From NCBI GenBank assembly GCA_945643635.1, contig CALZFC010000009.1, forward strand, positions 3,138,501-3,202,500: a stretch of 64,000 nucleotides of DNA. Reading direction: 5' to 3'. Shown piece after piece: positions 37,201 to 49,771 of the stretch. The notes below the pieces were generated by a model that saw nothing but the letters and a program-made list of their open reading frames with translations, had not been told where the DNA came from and did not search any database. Position 1 is the stretch's first letter, and each line of letters begins with the position of its first letter. The stretch comes from Allodiplogaster sudhausi. Lineage: Eukaryota > Nematoda > Chromadorea > Rhabditida > Diplogasteridae. A program made the position numbers and the translations under genes.

Positions 37201-39475
37201 AGATGGCTCACCGTTTATGATTTCTCTAATATGTTCGCGGCTGCATTATCACAAGATGTGTTGTTCTCGTTCAGTTCTGTACAGTTCGAAGGCATCGTCC
37301 TACTGATCCAATCTTTCCTCTAACCCAACACTTTCTCTCTTTCTCCAGTCCCCGTGTCGTCGATGATGAGTGCCCCAGGCATGAGACATGAGAAGAAGAA
37401 CAAGAAAAGGATTCGAACGAGTGTAGACGAAGAAGTGTTCTTTGTCTTTTGAGGGCTAGCAAGATGTTGCTGGAGATGTCGATGAAGATGGGCAGCCGAC
37501 ATGCCGGGCACGAAGTGCGAGATGTGGCCACCAGAAGAGCCAACCGACAACAGCAGCGCATTCTTGTTCAAGTCAATATATTCTCTTTCACTCACTCTTT
37601 CCATTAGTCTCACTTTATCCCCATTTTGTTTCCCTTATTACATCTCTAATACAATGAACTGTTTGGAGATCTCGGTGGTGGCACTGATCTTCTACGCCTA
37701 CATGACGGCATATTACATCTCGTATTACGTCTCGTTCCTGCAATCGACCGCGACAATGATCTTCAACTCATTCTTCTACTCGACAACTCACATGATCAAC
37801 CCCGTCATCTACTTCTCACTCAACAAGGTTCCGTCTAGTTCTTGAAGCAGTGACAAATTCAATTCCCGTGTGCACTTCACAGGAGATGCGAGACCAGCTC
37901 GGAGACGCACTCAAAGCTTACTGCCGGATGTGGACTTGCCAGCCTTCTCCGATCGTTGCGCCCTCTCGATCCAACACTCATCGAGAACACACGTGCGTAC
38001 TATCAGTTTCATAAAAAGAAAGAAATGCTAACAACTCACACTAAATGATAAAATACCAGTGCAATTAAAAAAATTATTTCTAATTGTTATCACTTTACAG
38101 TGTGGATCGTACACTCGCAAGCTGTGCAACTTACAGCGAAACCGTGCCTTTCCTGTCATCGTCAACCAATTATAAGTCAGTCACTGTTCGACTGACAATT
38201 ACCATCACCATTTCAATGAATTGCAAAACCCAATCATGTCAATGTGATGCCATAGTATTTTAGACGATGATAAGATTGATGCAATTGGACACCGACTAAC
38301 AGAAACTTCGCGAACCATGGCGAATATAAATCAAAATACAAATGAATTATTAATGATTAGTAGGGAAGAAGATTTAGTCGTTGGGATAGATGATCACTTC
38401 AGAGATCATTAATGTGAGATTGTAACAATTTAGAGTGACCGGAAGCACTCCATCACCTCTAGTGAAGGACGAAAAGGGAGCGACCGCCCAGCTTCTCGAT
38501 GTGGGCGAGACTCTAGCAGAGGATGTTGACGGAGAGGAAGCAGAAGATTCAGATGGGCCTTTTAGAGACGCTCGCCTCGTGGTCTCAGACTCTCGACAGA
38601 GTCAGAATGGTTAAGCACCTGTAGCAAACCGAATTACACGCTATTCTCTTTCACTTGCAGAGGAAAATTGGAATATCGAGGGCCTCGACGATAAAATGAG
38701 AATATCAGAGCGGCCGAAATACCTGAGTGGACTGCTGGACTCTCTGGATCATCCGCTCTCAGATGTCAGCAGTGTCTCTCTTCCTTCTTGCGACAACCTG
38801 AAGGTACCACTTTTCATATTAAAAAAAATACTTTTGATAAGATGTAATGTTATACAGAATCCGACTGGTATTAATGGGACGGTGAAGGCTATTCGGAAAA
38901 ATAATATTAAAGCACCACGTCTCCAGACGTCATCTTCATTGGATGTGCCTTCGAAGAGAAGCAATGGCAGGTTGGACGAAGAATATTTCGAATGATTAGA
39001 CGGATGCTCACTCATAGCTTCATCCGTCTGTCCAATACTCTGCAAGTGATCTCTCGCCAACCTTGCCATGTCTCCGACATGGCATTCCGGCAGTCTTCCA
39101 GCCTTTTCGACGCGAGTTCTCTCATGTCCACCGATGGTCACGACTCCACGGCCGGAGAAGTCGAGGACGACGCTAATTTTGTCCAAGGTCGCGGGTCAAG
39201 TCTGAGAGCCAAGTTGGTGCCTTCTGCCACCATGTACATACATATAACATTCTTTACTCTGTACTCATGAGAGAACCTCTGCCTTCAGACTGATCGGAGA
39301 CACGTTCTCTTCGGACAGACTGTCAGGCGCCTCCTCGTCGTCGCCCTCCTCCATGACAGCCACTTCCTGGAAGAAGATCGGTCCCCTCAGCGACTCGGTC
39401 TGTCTTCGGCCAAGCACCTTCATCGATAGCAGCGACGACAACGATGACGGAAATCATCCAATAGCTTTTCTCTGA
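34280..39475 (+). CDS. class A (rhodopsin-like) G-protein-coupled receptor with long cytoplasmic tail
   Basis: Exons: 34280-34470, 35330-35491, 35577-35672, 35737-35861, 35994 to about 36115, a third-loop exon ending 37571, 37669-37827, 37883 to about 37994, and several tail exons to the stop at 39473-39475. TM1 carries ILGNISLIVVLL (Gly-Asn), TM2 LSLAIADVLHG (conserved Asp), TM3 end reads DRL in place of DRY, and TM7 NPVIYF matches NPxxY. TM6 (ISVVALIFYAYM) lacks the usual CWxP. The N-terminus is short with one NGS sequon and no signal peptide. The third intracellular loop is long and basic. The tail (over 300 residues by my reading) is acidic and Ser/Thr-rich, suggesting phosphorylation or arrestin binding. 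The ligand is unknown, and I cannot place it in a named subfamily. Tail exon borders are approximate. Confidence 0.8.
35230..35269. other. perfect 18-bp stem hairpin in GPCR intron 1
   Basis: CATTTATTGTTCCCTTAA, loop GGGT, then the exact complement TTAAGGGAACAATAAATG. It lies about 60 bp upstream of the second GPCR exon. It could be a small foldback relic or an RNA hairpin. The stem is short for a miRNA precursor. Confidence 0.85.
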
Positions 39476-40279
39476 CTCTTTCAAAGCCCCCTTTTACAGT
39501 CTGAAAAGCTTCCAATGGATAGACTATTCAGCATCATGTTCGGGTTCCATTTCAGTTCCTTACTTGGTCGTTTGTATGCTTATTATTCTTACAATAATGC
39601 AAAATTCCCGCAAAATTATTTTCTTCCCTTGTTCGGGTGAAGTCTTGGTCAAATATTATTTATGTATCGAATTGTTTTTTTTAAATTTTATTGATAAAGA
39701 TTTTGACATGCTCTTGTTAGGCTATGAGTTTCTCACATGTTTGGAGATGATGAGTCATTTTGTGTTAAAGTTTTGGAGCATCTGTAGATGTGATAAGCGA
39801 TGAAAGAATCTGGAAAGTCGTTGATTAGTCGTGATTCGTGCACTCAAGACAGTGCACTCCTCTCACGTGCTGCTCGGCCAATTGGTTGATCGGAGAAACA
39901 GTCTCTCTTTGCCGTGTACTGTGCTATTGCTTAAATTTCTCTTAATCTCTCACTCTTTGCACTCTCTTCTCTCTTCCCTCCTTTTTTCCTTCTCATCTCA
40001 CATTCTCTCCTCGCTCGGTTCTTGCTCCTCCTATCTTCGCCATATGTAGCGTCTCTTTCAACGAAAGGCGACAACTGAGGAAGGACAGAACCTCTGAGGT
40101 GAACCGGCTCTTTTCTCTCTCCCCATTCACTTCTCCTTACCCATTCTTGCTCTTAATCACACTGCTAATCATCACCTATCAATTTTTTTATCGTCTCAAC
40201 TTTGAACAACTTTGATGCTATATTTTCTAAATAATTTCAGCATTAATCTTTAATGACAACTTTTTGAATTCTTTTTAGG

Positions 40280-41966
40280 ATGTCATTAACTGAGTTGATC
40301 GCGAAGCTTCGCGAAATCTTTGCGGATGACCAAGTGGATGTGGACGAGGTGATGAAGGCTATGGAATCATACAAAAGCAACCGCGCAGACTGGCTCAAGT
40401 ACGCGCAGTTCGACATGAACAAGTCAGTAATCTCTCTCTCCCTCTCTCTCTCTCTCTATTTTTCTCTGTTTCTCTCTCTCTCTCTCTCGCTCCCTTCTTC
40501 CTTTCCACTGTCGCTTAATAATATAAAAATAATTGTCAGGTACACCCGCAATCTCGTCGATATTGGCAATGGCAAGTACAACTTGATGATCCTTTGCTGG
40601 GGGCCGAGCATGGGCAGCAGGTTTGTCATTCAATGCTTAATTGATGTTAAGGAATCTTTATTTCTTTTAAAAATGAGTGCTACAGACCATCGGGCAAATC
40701 AATGACGAAACGTGATCATTTAGCATTCACGACCACACTGATGCGCATTGTTTCGTGAAGGTCCTCGATGGACAATTGCAAGAAACAAAGTATGAATGGC
40801 CTAAGCCAGATTCGGACGAGCCCCTCCAAGTCAAAGAGAGCACCGTCTACGATAAAAACGGAGTCTCCTACATGAGCGGTATGATTGTTATTATTAATTT
40901 TTTTTATTATATTTTCATAGTTTTCATGCCATATCAGCTGTTTCATATTTTGCCTTGCGAGGCTGCTCAAAAGACCAATCACGTGGCTCAATTGTGCGCC
41001 AAAGGAGTCAAGCTGCCTGGCGACACCTTGACAGAAATGTGCAGACTGCCACAGAAAGAGAGATATAGAGAGAAACTTATTAATAAGAACAACAGTAAAA
41101 CGATAAGGCAGACAACATGTGAAGCTATATTAATGTTTAGAACGCGCGAGAAAACAGCAAACGAGACAGGGAAAAATCGGAAGGAAAGAGTGTAGATTGC
41201 TGAGTAAATTAGACTGTGCACTTCTTGAGTGAAGTGGCAGCAAATTCGAGAAATTCGCTAAAACGAGCCATGTGGCCCTCCTAATCGTCTCGAATTTTCT
41301 TATTTGTCCCCAGTGCTGTTCTGGGGTCTCAACACCGGTTTACTGAGTGAGAGCATAAGAACAATAAGATGATAAATCGAATACTAAAAATGGATTAATA
41401 AGAACGACAATTTGATGATAAATCGATTAATAAGAACACTAAGATGATCAATCGATTAATCAAAATTCTCTCTCCCGCTATTCCTTCAGACACCCTCGGC
41501 TTACATCGAATGGAGAACTTGAGTCACTCTGACGGAGCCGTCTCTCTCCATCTCTACATCCCTCCATATCTCACGTGCAATGCCTTCGATGAGGTTGGCC
41601 ATGGCCAATCTTGCAATTATTTCGAGTTTCTTTGCCAGTCATTTTCTCAACAACAATTGTTAAGTCGTGTTGACATTTGAAATGAAATTGAATTAGTGAC
41701 TAAGAGTCGATTGTTTCTTTTATCACAAGTAATTGAAATTTGACGATGAAAAAGAAAGTAGCGATGTTAAACGGAAACTGCATCTGCAATTGAATGAAAC
41801 GTGACAACCTCAATTTCAGCGGACCGGACGGAAGACAAAGTGTCAGGTGACATTCTATTCAAAGTACGGCCAAAAGGTGGATTACCGCGGTAACAAAGAG
41901 GGCACAGTTGTCGATTTCCCAACGACCGTCGACTACCCTACCACGGTCTGCAACACCACCGCGTAG
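40280..41966 (+). CDS. cdo1: cysteine dioxygenase type 1
   Basis: Oxidises L-cysteine to cysteine sulfinate, the first step of cysteine catabolism toward taurine and sulfate, in the cytosol. Five exons: 40280-40422, 40540-40620, 40724-40878, 41490-41593 and 41820-41966, all in phase, giving 209 aa, close to the ~200 aa of animal CDO. Seen residues: [18 protein letters not shown], then the cupin motif [13 protein letters not shown] with two iron-binding histidines and the cysteine of the Cys-Tyr cofactor. [10 protein letters not shown] supplies the third histidine. SLHLYIPPY carries the cross-linking tyrosine. The thioether pair and all ligands are intact, so the enzyme should be active. Intron 1 is almost entirely a CT repeat. 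Intron 3 (611 nt) contains three imperfect copies of a unit with GATAAATCGATTAATAAGAA. A TTTTTAG acceptor-like sequence ends one base before the ATG. Confidence 0.96.
40426..40500. repeat. (CT)n tract in CDO intron 1
   Basis: Pyrimidine repeat filling most of the 117-nt first intron of the cysteine dioxygenase gene, downstream of the donor. Confidence 0.9.
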
Positions 41967-42484
41967 ACCGAGTCTCGACTTAACACTGTCCATCTTGTAT
42001 CATACGATACCGATTCTCGCCTTCTTAGTATATTTACCTTACTTGCCTTGATGCCAGCCATCTGGAAACGTTCACATGAAGATAGGCAACTGTCAACAAA
42101 AACGTGTTTTATTACGGTAGGATTCTGTTGATTGCTCATACAAGTTCTTCACACTTATTCCTTATGTTTTTTTAAATGTCTCTTGAGTAGTCATCCTATG
42201 GACTGACAACGGCTTTCAGTAAAATGTGATATTAAAGCTTATTATGGTTAAAATGAAAATCGCTTGTATTCTTCGCACATATGCTTATTATGTGCGCATA
42301 TTTTCAACGTTTTGATTTGAAGCTCTTATCAATTGTAGATTAAAAATAGAAAGAGTTCCGAATCAAAAAAGGGATATTTTCTTATGTGTATACATACATA
42401 CATGCATATATGTTCATACAAAGAAGTCCGTACAAGGAAGAGGGTGACATGAAAGAAGAGGGCGATGAGAGGGCTGTGGAGGAG

Positions 42485-42502
42485 GAGAGAAGGAGAGAGA
42501 GA

Positions 42503-42542
<40 letters not shown>
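42485..42542. repeat. (GA)n microsatellite
   Basis: Uninterrupted GAGA repeat of about 55 nt within a purine-rich region. Confidence 0.9.
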
Positions 42543-42545
<3 letters not shown>

Positions 42546-43274
42546 GGAGAGGAGGAAGATCGTACGCCGATTCGTTAGTGCTCTCCTGCATTCTCCCGGC
42601 CTGTTCAGCAGCAGAAGGGATAAGGGAAGGATGGCGAGATGCGATTTGATTATGAGAGATGCAGCAAAGACAGCAGAAGCAGCAGAAACAAGAGGAAGAA
42701 AAGACAGAGCCTGAGTGGGAGGAGGAGCGAGGCCACAGTTCCCCCTTCTCTTGCTCTTCTCCCTCTCGTTCTCTCTTCAAAAAGGAAAGCAACAGCTTCC
42801 GCTTTCATCCATTGGACCATCGTCTTTTTAGTATTATATGTTTCCATCTGATGTCGTTCGCCCTTGTTCTTCAGTTTTCTCCATGCCATTCGTTGCAGTA
42901 TCCACGCAATTTTTCTGTAGGCTTGATAATTAAAGCAGCAATATGTTCTTCCGACTTGCTTCATCATTTTCTTGCAAATGTAAAATGGACATGCTCGCTT
43001 GGCAAAACTGTGCTATTGCTTTCGGATTTTGAATCCAATTGTATAATCAACCGTAACTTTATTTTTAATTTTCCTGATCTTGTCTCTCTAAAACACATGC
43101 TCTCTCGCCCTTTGCTTAGGCAAAAGGCATGAGTTTTAAGTGGAGTTTTGGCTCTTTTAATCACGAGAACCTGGATCGCAGATAAAGAGAATGCCGGAAG
43201 GTCAATGAGGATTCTCCGTGAAGGCGAACAAGATGCATGTTCTCCGTTCTGGTTGTCTTGCTGTTATCGTTCAT

Positions 43275-43296
43275 CTCTCACTCTTTCTCTCTCTCC

Positions 43297-43347
<51 letters not shown>

Positions 43348-43350
43348 ACT
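43275..43350. repeat. (CT)n microsatellite
   Basis: About 70 nt of CTCT repeat, opposite in strand asymmetry to the GA tract 750 bp upstream. Confidence 0.9.
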
Positions 43351-44787
43351 TTTATTTCTCTCTCTCCCTCTACCCTTCATCGTCCCGTTCTGCCATCCTT
43401 TCCTTTTCTTCTGTTCAACCGCTAAATCCTTTAATTCCACACTGGTGAGCGCAGTGAGCGAGAGGAACAAGAAGAACAAGAAGCAAGAAGAGAAGTTCTT
43501 GTACTTCTGCCCTTGGGGCGACACCTTCCCTCTCCGACAGCTGCAATTTATTGCATTAGCAAATGATTCCTGGCTCTTCTGGTCCTCGGTGCAAATGCAC
43601 AACGAAAAAATTTCAGCTGTGATGAAGTTCTTTTGAACCCTCTCCCGCTTTGCAACCAATATTCATTTGTGGCACTAGAGTAAGTTCGGCCGCGTGAATA
43701 ATGCAATGCTATAGGTCATATTCTGGATGCAACAGATATATACATATGCTTGCAAGGGTTATTTGAATGGCCTTATATTGAACCGAAATTCCAAGAACTT
43801 TATAATAGACTTTCTTGAGCAGAGCGTATAAATCATAGACAACATAATTTTATTATAATATTCATGCAGTTCGTGCTGTTTCTTTCCTCCAGCTGCTGTC
43901 TAGTGGATCACATCTTAGATGGTGTGCATCTCTTTGCTAGTCTGGAGACGGAAGGTCGGGTCGAAACCTTTAAGCTGTCCTTGGAATGGGGATAGAAGGG
44001 AGGACGGAAGCACTAGATGAGTGATGATGAGCGCCGGCCATTCTTACGTCTTCCATCGCTCGCTCGCAATCCTCGTGCGAGACGAGGAAGAAGGAAGGAA
44101 TGAGAAGGTGGAATACGACGGATAGCCCAGACTGGCCCACGTCCAATTGTTCCTATGACGAATGAATTATGGATGCCCCCATCATCCAGAAAGGGACTAG
44201 AGGTCACACGGTGGGCGGTGATGTTCGAGAGAGTGCGTGGAGGACGTGATGTCAGATGTCCCTGAGAGTGAGAGAGAAACGAAGAGTGTGAGAGAGAGAG
44301 AGCACCGACAGTGTCGACGTAGTCTCGCAATTTGTCAGTACTTATCTAAGAATGAGAAAGGGTGGGTTACGGTCCCTCTAGCATCTCGCTTTTCTAAGTC
44401 CACTGCAGCATCCTGAGTCATGTGTGATGTTGCCGGGCACTCCTGGCAAGGCCTCTTCCCCGCCCGCTATGGCTGGCTTCCATTTCCGTTGTCAAACTCT
44501 GTGCCATGCGCCTCCCCTTCTCTTTCTGTCTCCAGCACAAGTGCTAATTCTGCCACGCCTTTTTGTCGACAGAAAGATATCAGAAAGTCGTGTTCCCTTG
44601 TTGCCGATCTCCCCCATTTCCGTGCAAGAAGATAGTGAATGGATCTTCTCGCCATCTCACACCTCCATCAATCTCTTTCTCGTGTTACATTCGGGGGTTT
44701 TCCCCCTCTCAGGTCATGTGCCACACTTTCAGAGCATCTCTTGTTCTTCTCCGGTCGTCGTGAGCTGCGACTGCCTCCGCCAAGGCA

Positions 44788-45971
44788 ATGGCGCTCATCT
44801 ATGCGAATGCAGTGAACAAGCGAATGGGGAGTCAGGTAAGTAGACAGAATTCAAGTGTAGTGGGTGTGCGAGGGAGGCCGGAGGCGCTGCTTTGTCATTC
44901 TGTTTGCCACTGTGGCTGGCGACAGGTTGGCCTCTCATTTTGCTTGCATGACATTGGTGAGATTGGCTGACTCCCCTAGCAGGTCCGCCGCAAGAAGTCA
45001 GAGTGCTGCGACTCGTCCCGTGCCTGCTCGCCATGCCCTGCGTCCTTGAAGCACAAGCACTCCATGGAGGTGGTCCCCCTCCGCAAGAAGTCAGCTCCTC
45101 CTTAAATCCGTTCTCTACTTCAAAAGATCCAAAAAAAATTTAGTAATCAGAAGGCAAATTAATTCAGTGATTAAAATTGATAGCAACAATATGAAGAAAA
45201 AGATGGATGTTGGTTGAACAGAAGAAACAACTATGTATTCTTTGTTCTCGCTTCTCTAATTTTCGTGGAATGAGAGAAGAGAGAGCGAGAGATAAGAAGG
45301 GGAGAGAGGGGCAGAGAAAATAGGAGCGCATCATTATCGGCCTCTCTGCGTCTCCTTTCCTTCTCCTGTCAAAAAGCGTGAAAATTGCATTTGCCGTGGC
45401 GTCCCCTCTACATCAGAGTCTTGCCTCCTATCGAGGGAAGAGATCGCACTCTCCTCTCTGTCCAAGTGGAAGGCGAGAGACGGGAACGGGCGGATTCTCA
45501 AAACCAAATTAGTAGAAGCTCTGTCTTTCATTGGCGTGCGACTCTGTCTCTCTGCATTCACCGAATAGAAAACATCACAAACTGCCATATGTCGTCAATT
45601 CCCTTGATTGTTTCAAGTCAAGAAGTCTCTTTGGAATACAGTAGATAAAAAATTTATCTTTACCAAATATCGAACAAAAAATTGGGAGATGTAAGTGAAT
45701 TAAGAAGCTCAACGTCATCATGTCTGTCTGCCTCGGCCGACCAAACCGTGTGCTGCTCTCTTCAGCCAGACCCCTCGTCGCCCTGCACAAATGTGGAGCA
45801 TAGACCGGTGCAACGGTCAAAAACGACGCAAGAAAATCCTTTTCCATTCATCCCAAACTCTCATTTCTGACTTTCTCCTCATCTCATACATACATGAAGC
45901 AATACTGCTATTTTTCTCTCTCTTTATCTCTTTTCGCGAACAAATGCATAGTTAAAGGCAACGTGACGGAA

Positions 45972-46013
<42 letters not shown>

Positions 46014-46921
46014 GAGCTATTGAATTCAAACAAATAGACCATGACGTGTCCCTAATTAGGACCCGGAAGATCCGTAATGAAATTGTTGCATCATTGGAAA
46101 GAGTCATTGTTTCTTCGTTGTCGTAGAAGGGGTAGAAGGGTGTCTTGAGGAGAGAGGACGAGCAGATGAGAGAAGACAGAGAGATGCTTTCAGATGTGCA
46201 GACATTGCGCATTCCGAGGAGAGATCAGCGCGGCGCAAGCGGAGTTCTCCTGCATTCCATTCCAACAGAAAGCAAACTGCCAAGTCGTCTTCCGCTGATG
46301 AAAACACCAAGAAGCAGATCAAACACGTCAGTTAATGGCCAGCCATTTCTCACCAGTGCGACATTCACATTTATATCCTGTCGACTTTGACGCAACGACC
46401 ACCAAAGTAGGAAATCAAAAAAGAAAGATAAAACACGCGAACCAGGATTAATTGGCTCCACCACCCCTCTGCTCATTGCGAATGTGGCATTTATACCACA
46501 GCTTGGTTTATTTCATCTTTCTTGTTGTATAGACAGGTTTTATCTGTTCTCCAAAAAAACAAGAAGCAAATAAAAAGATCGAATAAGTAAATCGATATTC
46601 CAGAAGTACAATTTGGAACACGAGATGCGCGGGCTTTCCGTGGATACTGGAGGGGAAATTGAGAACAGGCCAGTCTCAGCGTCCTCCTGTCCGCGCCATA
46701 GAAGCGCGAGTATCGAGGACAACAAGGAGAGGTTAAGAATCCTGTTTGCAAGTAACGATGAAATAAACTCATTATGTTGAAGGAAGAAGCAGCGTGAGAA
46801 TGCCTTCAGTCGTATCAAGCGAAAGTTCAGCAACTGGAGAACTCCTCCCTCGACGACTCCGCCACCCCCCGCACTTCAAACGACTCCTGCTACTCCTTCC
46901 ACAGCGGCAGCAATCGCTTGA
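44788..46921 (+). CDS. hypothetical basic protein, 210 aa, six exons
   Basis: I reconstructed this chain by phase: 44788-44835, 44983-45069, 45766-45815, 46150-46330, 46604-46731 and 46783-46921. Every junction agrees in phase and the frame closes at a TGA. Features: start MALIYANAVNKRMGSQ; a Cys/Lys-rich segment (RRKKSECCDSSRACSPC); a charged helix (REDEQMREDREML); a Ser/Arg-rich region (PRSRSNTS, CPRHRSAS); a basic helix RKKQRENAFSRIKRKFSNW; and a Pro/Thr/Ala-rich tail. There is no signal peptide or membrane segment. The Ser/Arg clusters look like phosphorylation sites, and the terminal basic helix could bind membrane, RNA or calmodulin. I recognise no family. Exon 3 (50 nt) is the least certain. 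Confidence 0.6.
45970..46015. repeat. (GA)n microsatellite in an intron
   Basis: GAGA tract in the intron before exon 4 of the hypothetical gene at 44788-46921. Confidence 0.9.
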
Positions 46922-48892
46922 TCTCCTCTCTATTCTCTCCTACACTCTTTGAATTCGAAACCCATTCTGCTGATCTCACTGAGTAATTTGATCAAATATT
47001 GGTTTTTGGAAACTCGCCTCTCCACGAGACTGATTGATATGTATATTTCGGTTGAGGTGCGAGTCATCCATGAATTTTGCATGTATTGGTATGAATGAGA
47101 CACGTGTCTCTGCATTGCATTTTTTCTTGTTTTGATCAGATTAAACGAGAATGAGTGACAGAAGGCAAAAACGATTACCACGATTGCCACGACTCTGTGC
47201 ATAATAAGTATTGCCAAGGTGTCCTCAATTCTCTTGTATATGTGCTGTTTCATATCGCCCTGCCCGATGTTGTTAAGTCACTCTCTCTTCATTCCTTCTC
47301 TTTATTATTCATACTGCAATATTTTATTTCCTCTTCCTTGTCCGCGTCATAGAAGTGTTGCAGAGCGTTTTATTGTATACAGTTTAACTGGCTCAGTATC
47401 CCTAAACGTATTGAATATTCTTCCAAACTAACTGGTCACTCATCTGGCCACAGTCTTCTGTGACAACGCGCATCCGATTTCCACTTAAACAACTTTGATT
47501 GAGCAATGCAAAAAATTCTAATAAAACTAAACTACTCTTGCGAGATGACTGCAGAAGATATGCTTAATCCACTGGGTAGTTTTCATGATTAACATTTGGA
47601 TTGGATGGGGAGCATACATATTTGCACAGGTACATTTATGCACGCAATGTCAAGGCATGTACATGCAATAAAAGAGCACGCGCATTTCAGAACAAATACA
47701 GAAATAATGTGCAACTTCATTCTGATAAAAGATGCGCATAATAGAAAAGGAAATATGGTTGTTGGAAGGATGGCAAATATACACTTACTTTCATCACTGC
47801 TATAGGTCAACAAGGAACTAAATTTTTGCTTGAATACCAAACCGATTAACAAATGGTGTACTAGCCCAAAAAGGAACAGAAATATACAATACATGGCTCG
47901 ATACTTTAAAGATTATCCCCGACACATTACACAACCGGTTTTCCAGCCCACGTTTGCCACTAGTTCTCTCGGCTTTAATATCTCTGCTAGTTTGCTGTTG
48001 CCATCAGTGGCACATGACTCGCTCTCTGCTATCATTCAGCTTAAAGATGCCGCCGACAAAAACAGCGCGGTCTGGGGTCATCGACCCTCTCTTCTCCATC
48101 CATTACAGCCTCCTCCCCTCAAACCCACATGACCGGGAAATGGTAAACAGATCAGAACATGCAGACAGCCTTCCATTCTTTGATCCATGTTCACACCTTG
48201 CGCTTAAAAGAGCTTTCTACTCTTAGAGCACTTTTCGATCGTTCCAAAGCGATGAACTGAAAACCGGCTGGGGAGCTACATACCAATCAGGAACGCTTTG
48301 GAATTTGGTGACGCCAGTGATGAGGAACTGAGTCATCTGACTTCTTCAGAAATCACTCAGGTCTCGTGACAGTGAGACGCCCTTTTGAGCAGTGGGAATT
48401 GTCATTATCAGTCCTGAGCTGCAGTTCGGAACGACTTCCTGTGTCCTTTTGCGTGAGCAGTTGCGAAGAGGGTTGACGTTATCGACCTCGTTCAAATCGT
48501 TATATATGTATGCTCCAGTGGCCATTTCTTCGTAGAACATTAATGAAACGTGTCTTCCTTTTGAACAAAAACTAATAATTAAAATTTTTTCTCAACTTTA
48601 AAAGAGTCCTTTAGAACATTTCTCATTATTCTAAACGCAATTTTTTTTCGCCTCCCTGTTCATTGTTTGCATTGGTGATTATCAAAACCCTGCTAAGCAA
48701 TTGTTTTCCAGTGGTAATGCTAACTGACAGGCGCGTTAAGGTTTGCAGAGATAAGCTGAAAGGAAGAGTGAGGAGAGAGATGGAGGGAGGGAAGCCAAAA
48801 TAGGGGGGTAGGCGTATATAATGGTGAGAGGGAGAGCAATCGCTCCGCGTGGACTGATCATTCCCTCTCTCTCTTCCATTCCTTCTGCAGCA
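46922..48892. other. spacer, no gene seen
   Basis: Two-kilobase AT-rich stretch between two unrecognised + strand genes. Short frames only, none with flanking splice signals that agree in phase. Confidence 0.5.
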
Positions 48893-49771
48893 ATGGCCTT
48901 CATAGCTCCCTTCGTCGGTCGTGACTATCCACTCTATGGAAAGAACGGAGAGGAGTCGAGATCCGTCTCCGTCAGCTTCTCCTCCCCTCGCAAGAACACG
49001 CTGCCCTCCTCTTCTTCGTCTGCAACGCCTGTCATCTCCTCGGCTGCCAAACGACATCAACAAAGACCGAATCAGACAAAGCCTCGCAGTCGCACGGGCA
49101 AGTCTCTCTCTCTCTTTCTTTCTCTCGCTAAGTTTCTTTCTCTCTCACACTGTTCTCAAGCAGTTTTCCATATTTCAACATAAGAAAGATTATTCAACAT
49201 TGAATTTGATTGCTTTCCAGTATCGGAGAGCAAATCGTTTGAAATGCTTCTCGCACAACGTGAACAACGACTCGCTGACTACAAGAAAAAGAAACAGGCG
49301 AATATCAAGTCAGTTTTTGACGTAATTTTATTTTCTTTTTGGGTAGAAATAAATAGAGAAAAAGATTTCTCAAAAAATATTCTTACCTTAGATCAATTTG
49401 TAAGAGTGAGCAGCTGCTTGCAGACGCCGTCACACTGCCGTTCTACGAAAGATCTCCGAGCAGAGTGAAACAGGCGACAGAAAGGAGGACGACCTTGTCT
49501 TCGATCGCAGATCGCATGGATTCACAACTCTCGAGCGCCTTCGTGAAGTAAGGAAATCACTTTATATGTACGTCATATTTAGTCTACGATCCTGTCATAT
49601 TTTAATTCGCATATTTAGGAGCCTGAAGATGAGAACAACGAGAACTTCACTCCCGAAATGACCTCTCAACCGGTGCAGCGGAGCATTCACCGACAAGAGA
49701 ATCCATCTTCGGACAAGAAGAAGAAGCCTTTCTTTAAGTTGCTTCGCTGGATCGCCAAATTGAGGCTGTAA
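48893..49771 (+). CDS. hypothetical protein with basic amphipathic C-terminus, 189 aa
   Basis: Four phase-consistent exons: 48893-49097, 49221-49308, 49424-49547 and 49619-49771. The first intron seems to use a GC donor (GG|GCAAGT), since the GC-AG junction is the one that keeps frame. Features: an N-terminal MAFIAPFVGRDYPLYGK; a long Ser/Pro-rich linker; a short charged helix (FEMLLAQREQRLADYKKKKQ); an acidic patch (EPEDENNENFTPEM); and a C-terminus KKKKPFFKLLRWIAKLRL that would form a positively charged amphipathic helix suited to membrane binding. An acceptor-like CTTCTGCAG ends two bases before the ATG. I recognise no family. Alternative frames in exon 3 are open, but only this one joins both neighbours. 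Confidence 0.62.

Larger units (their letters stand above)
41967..44787. other. spacer with GA and CT microsatellites
   Basis: Holds a (GA)n tract at about 42485-42542 and a (CT)n tract at about 43275-43350. A lysine-rich open stretch at 43440-43530 has no splice context I could support. No gene is called. Confidence 0.5.
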
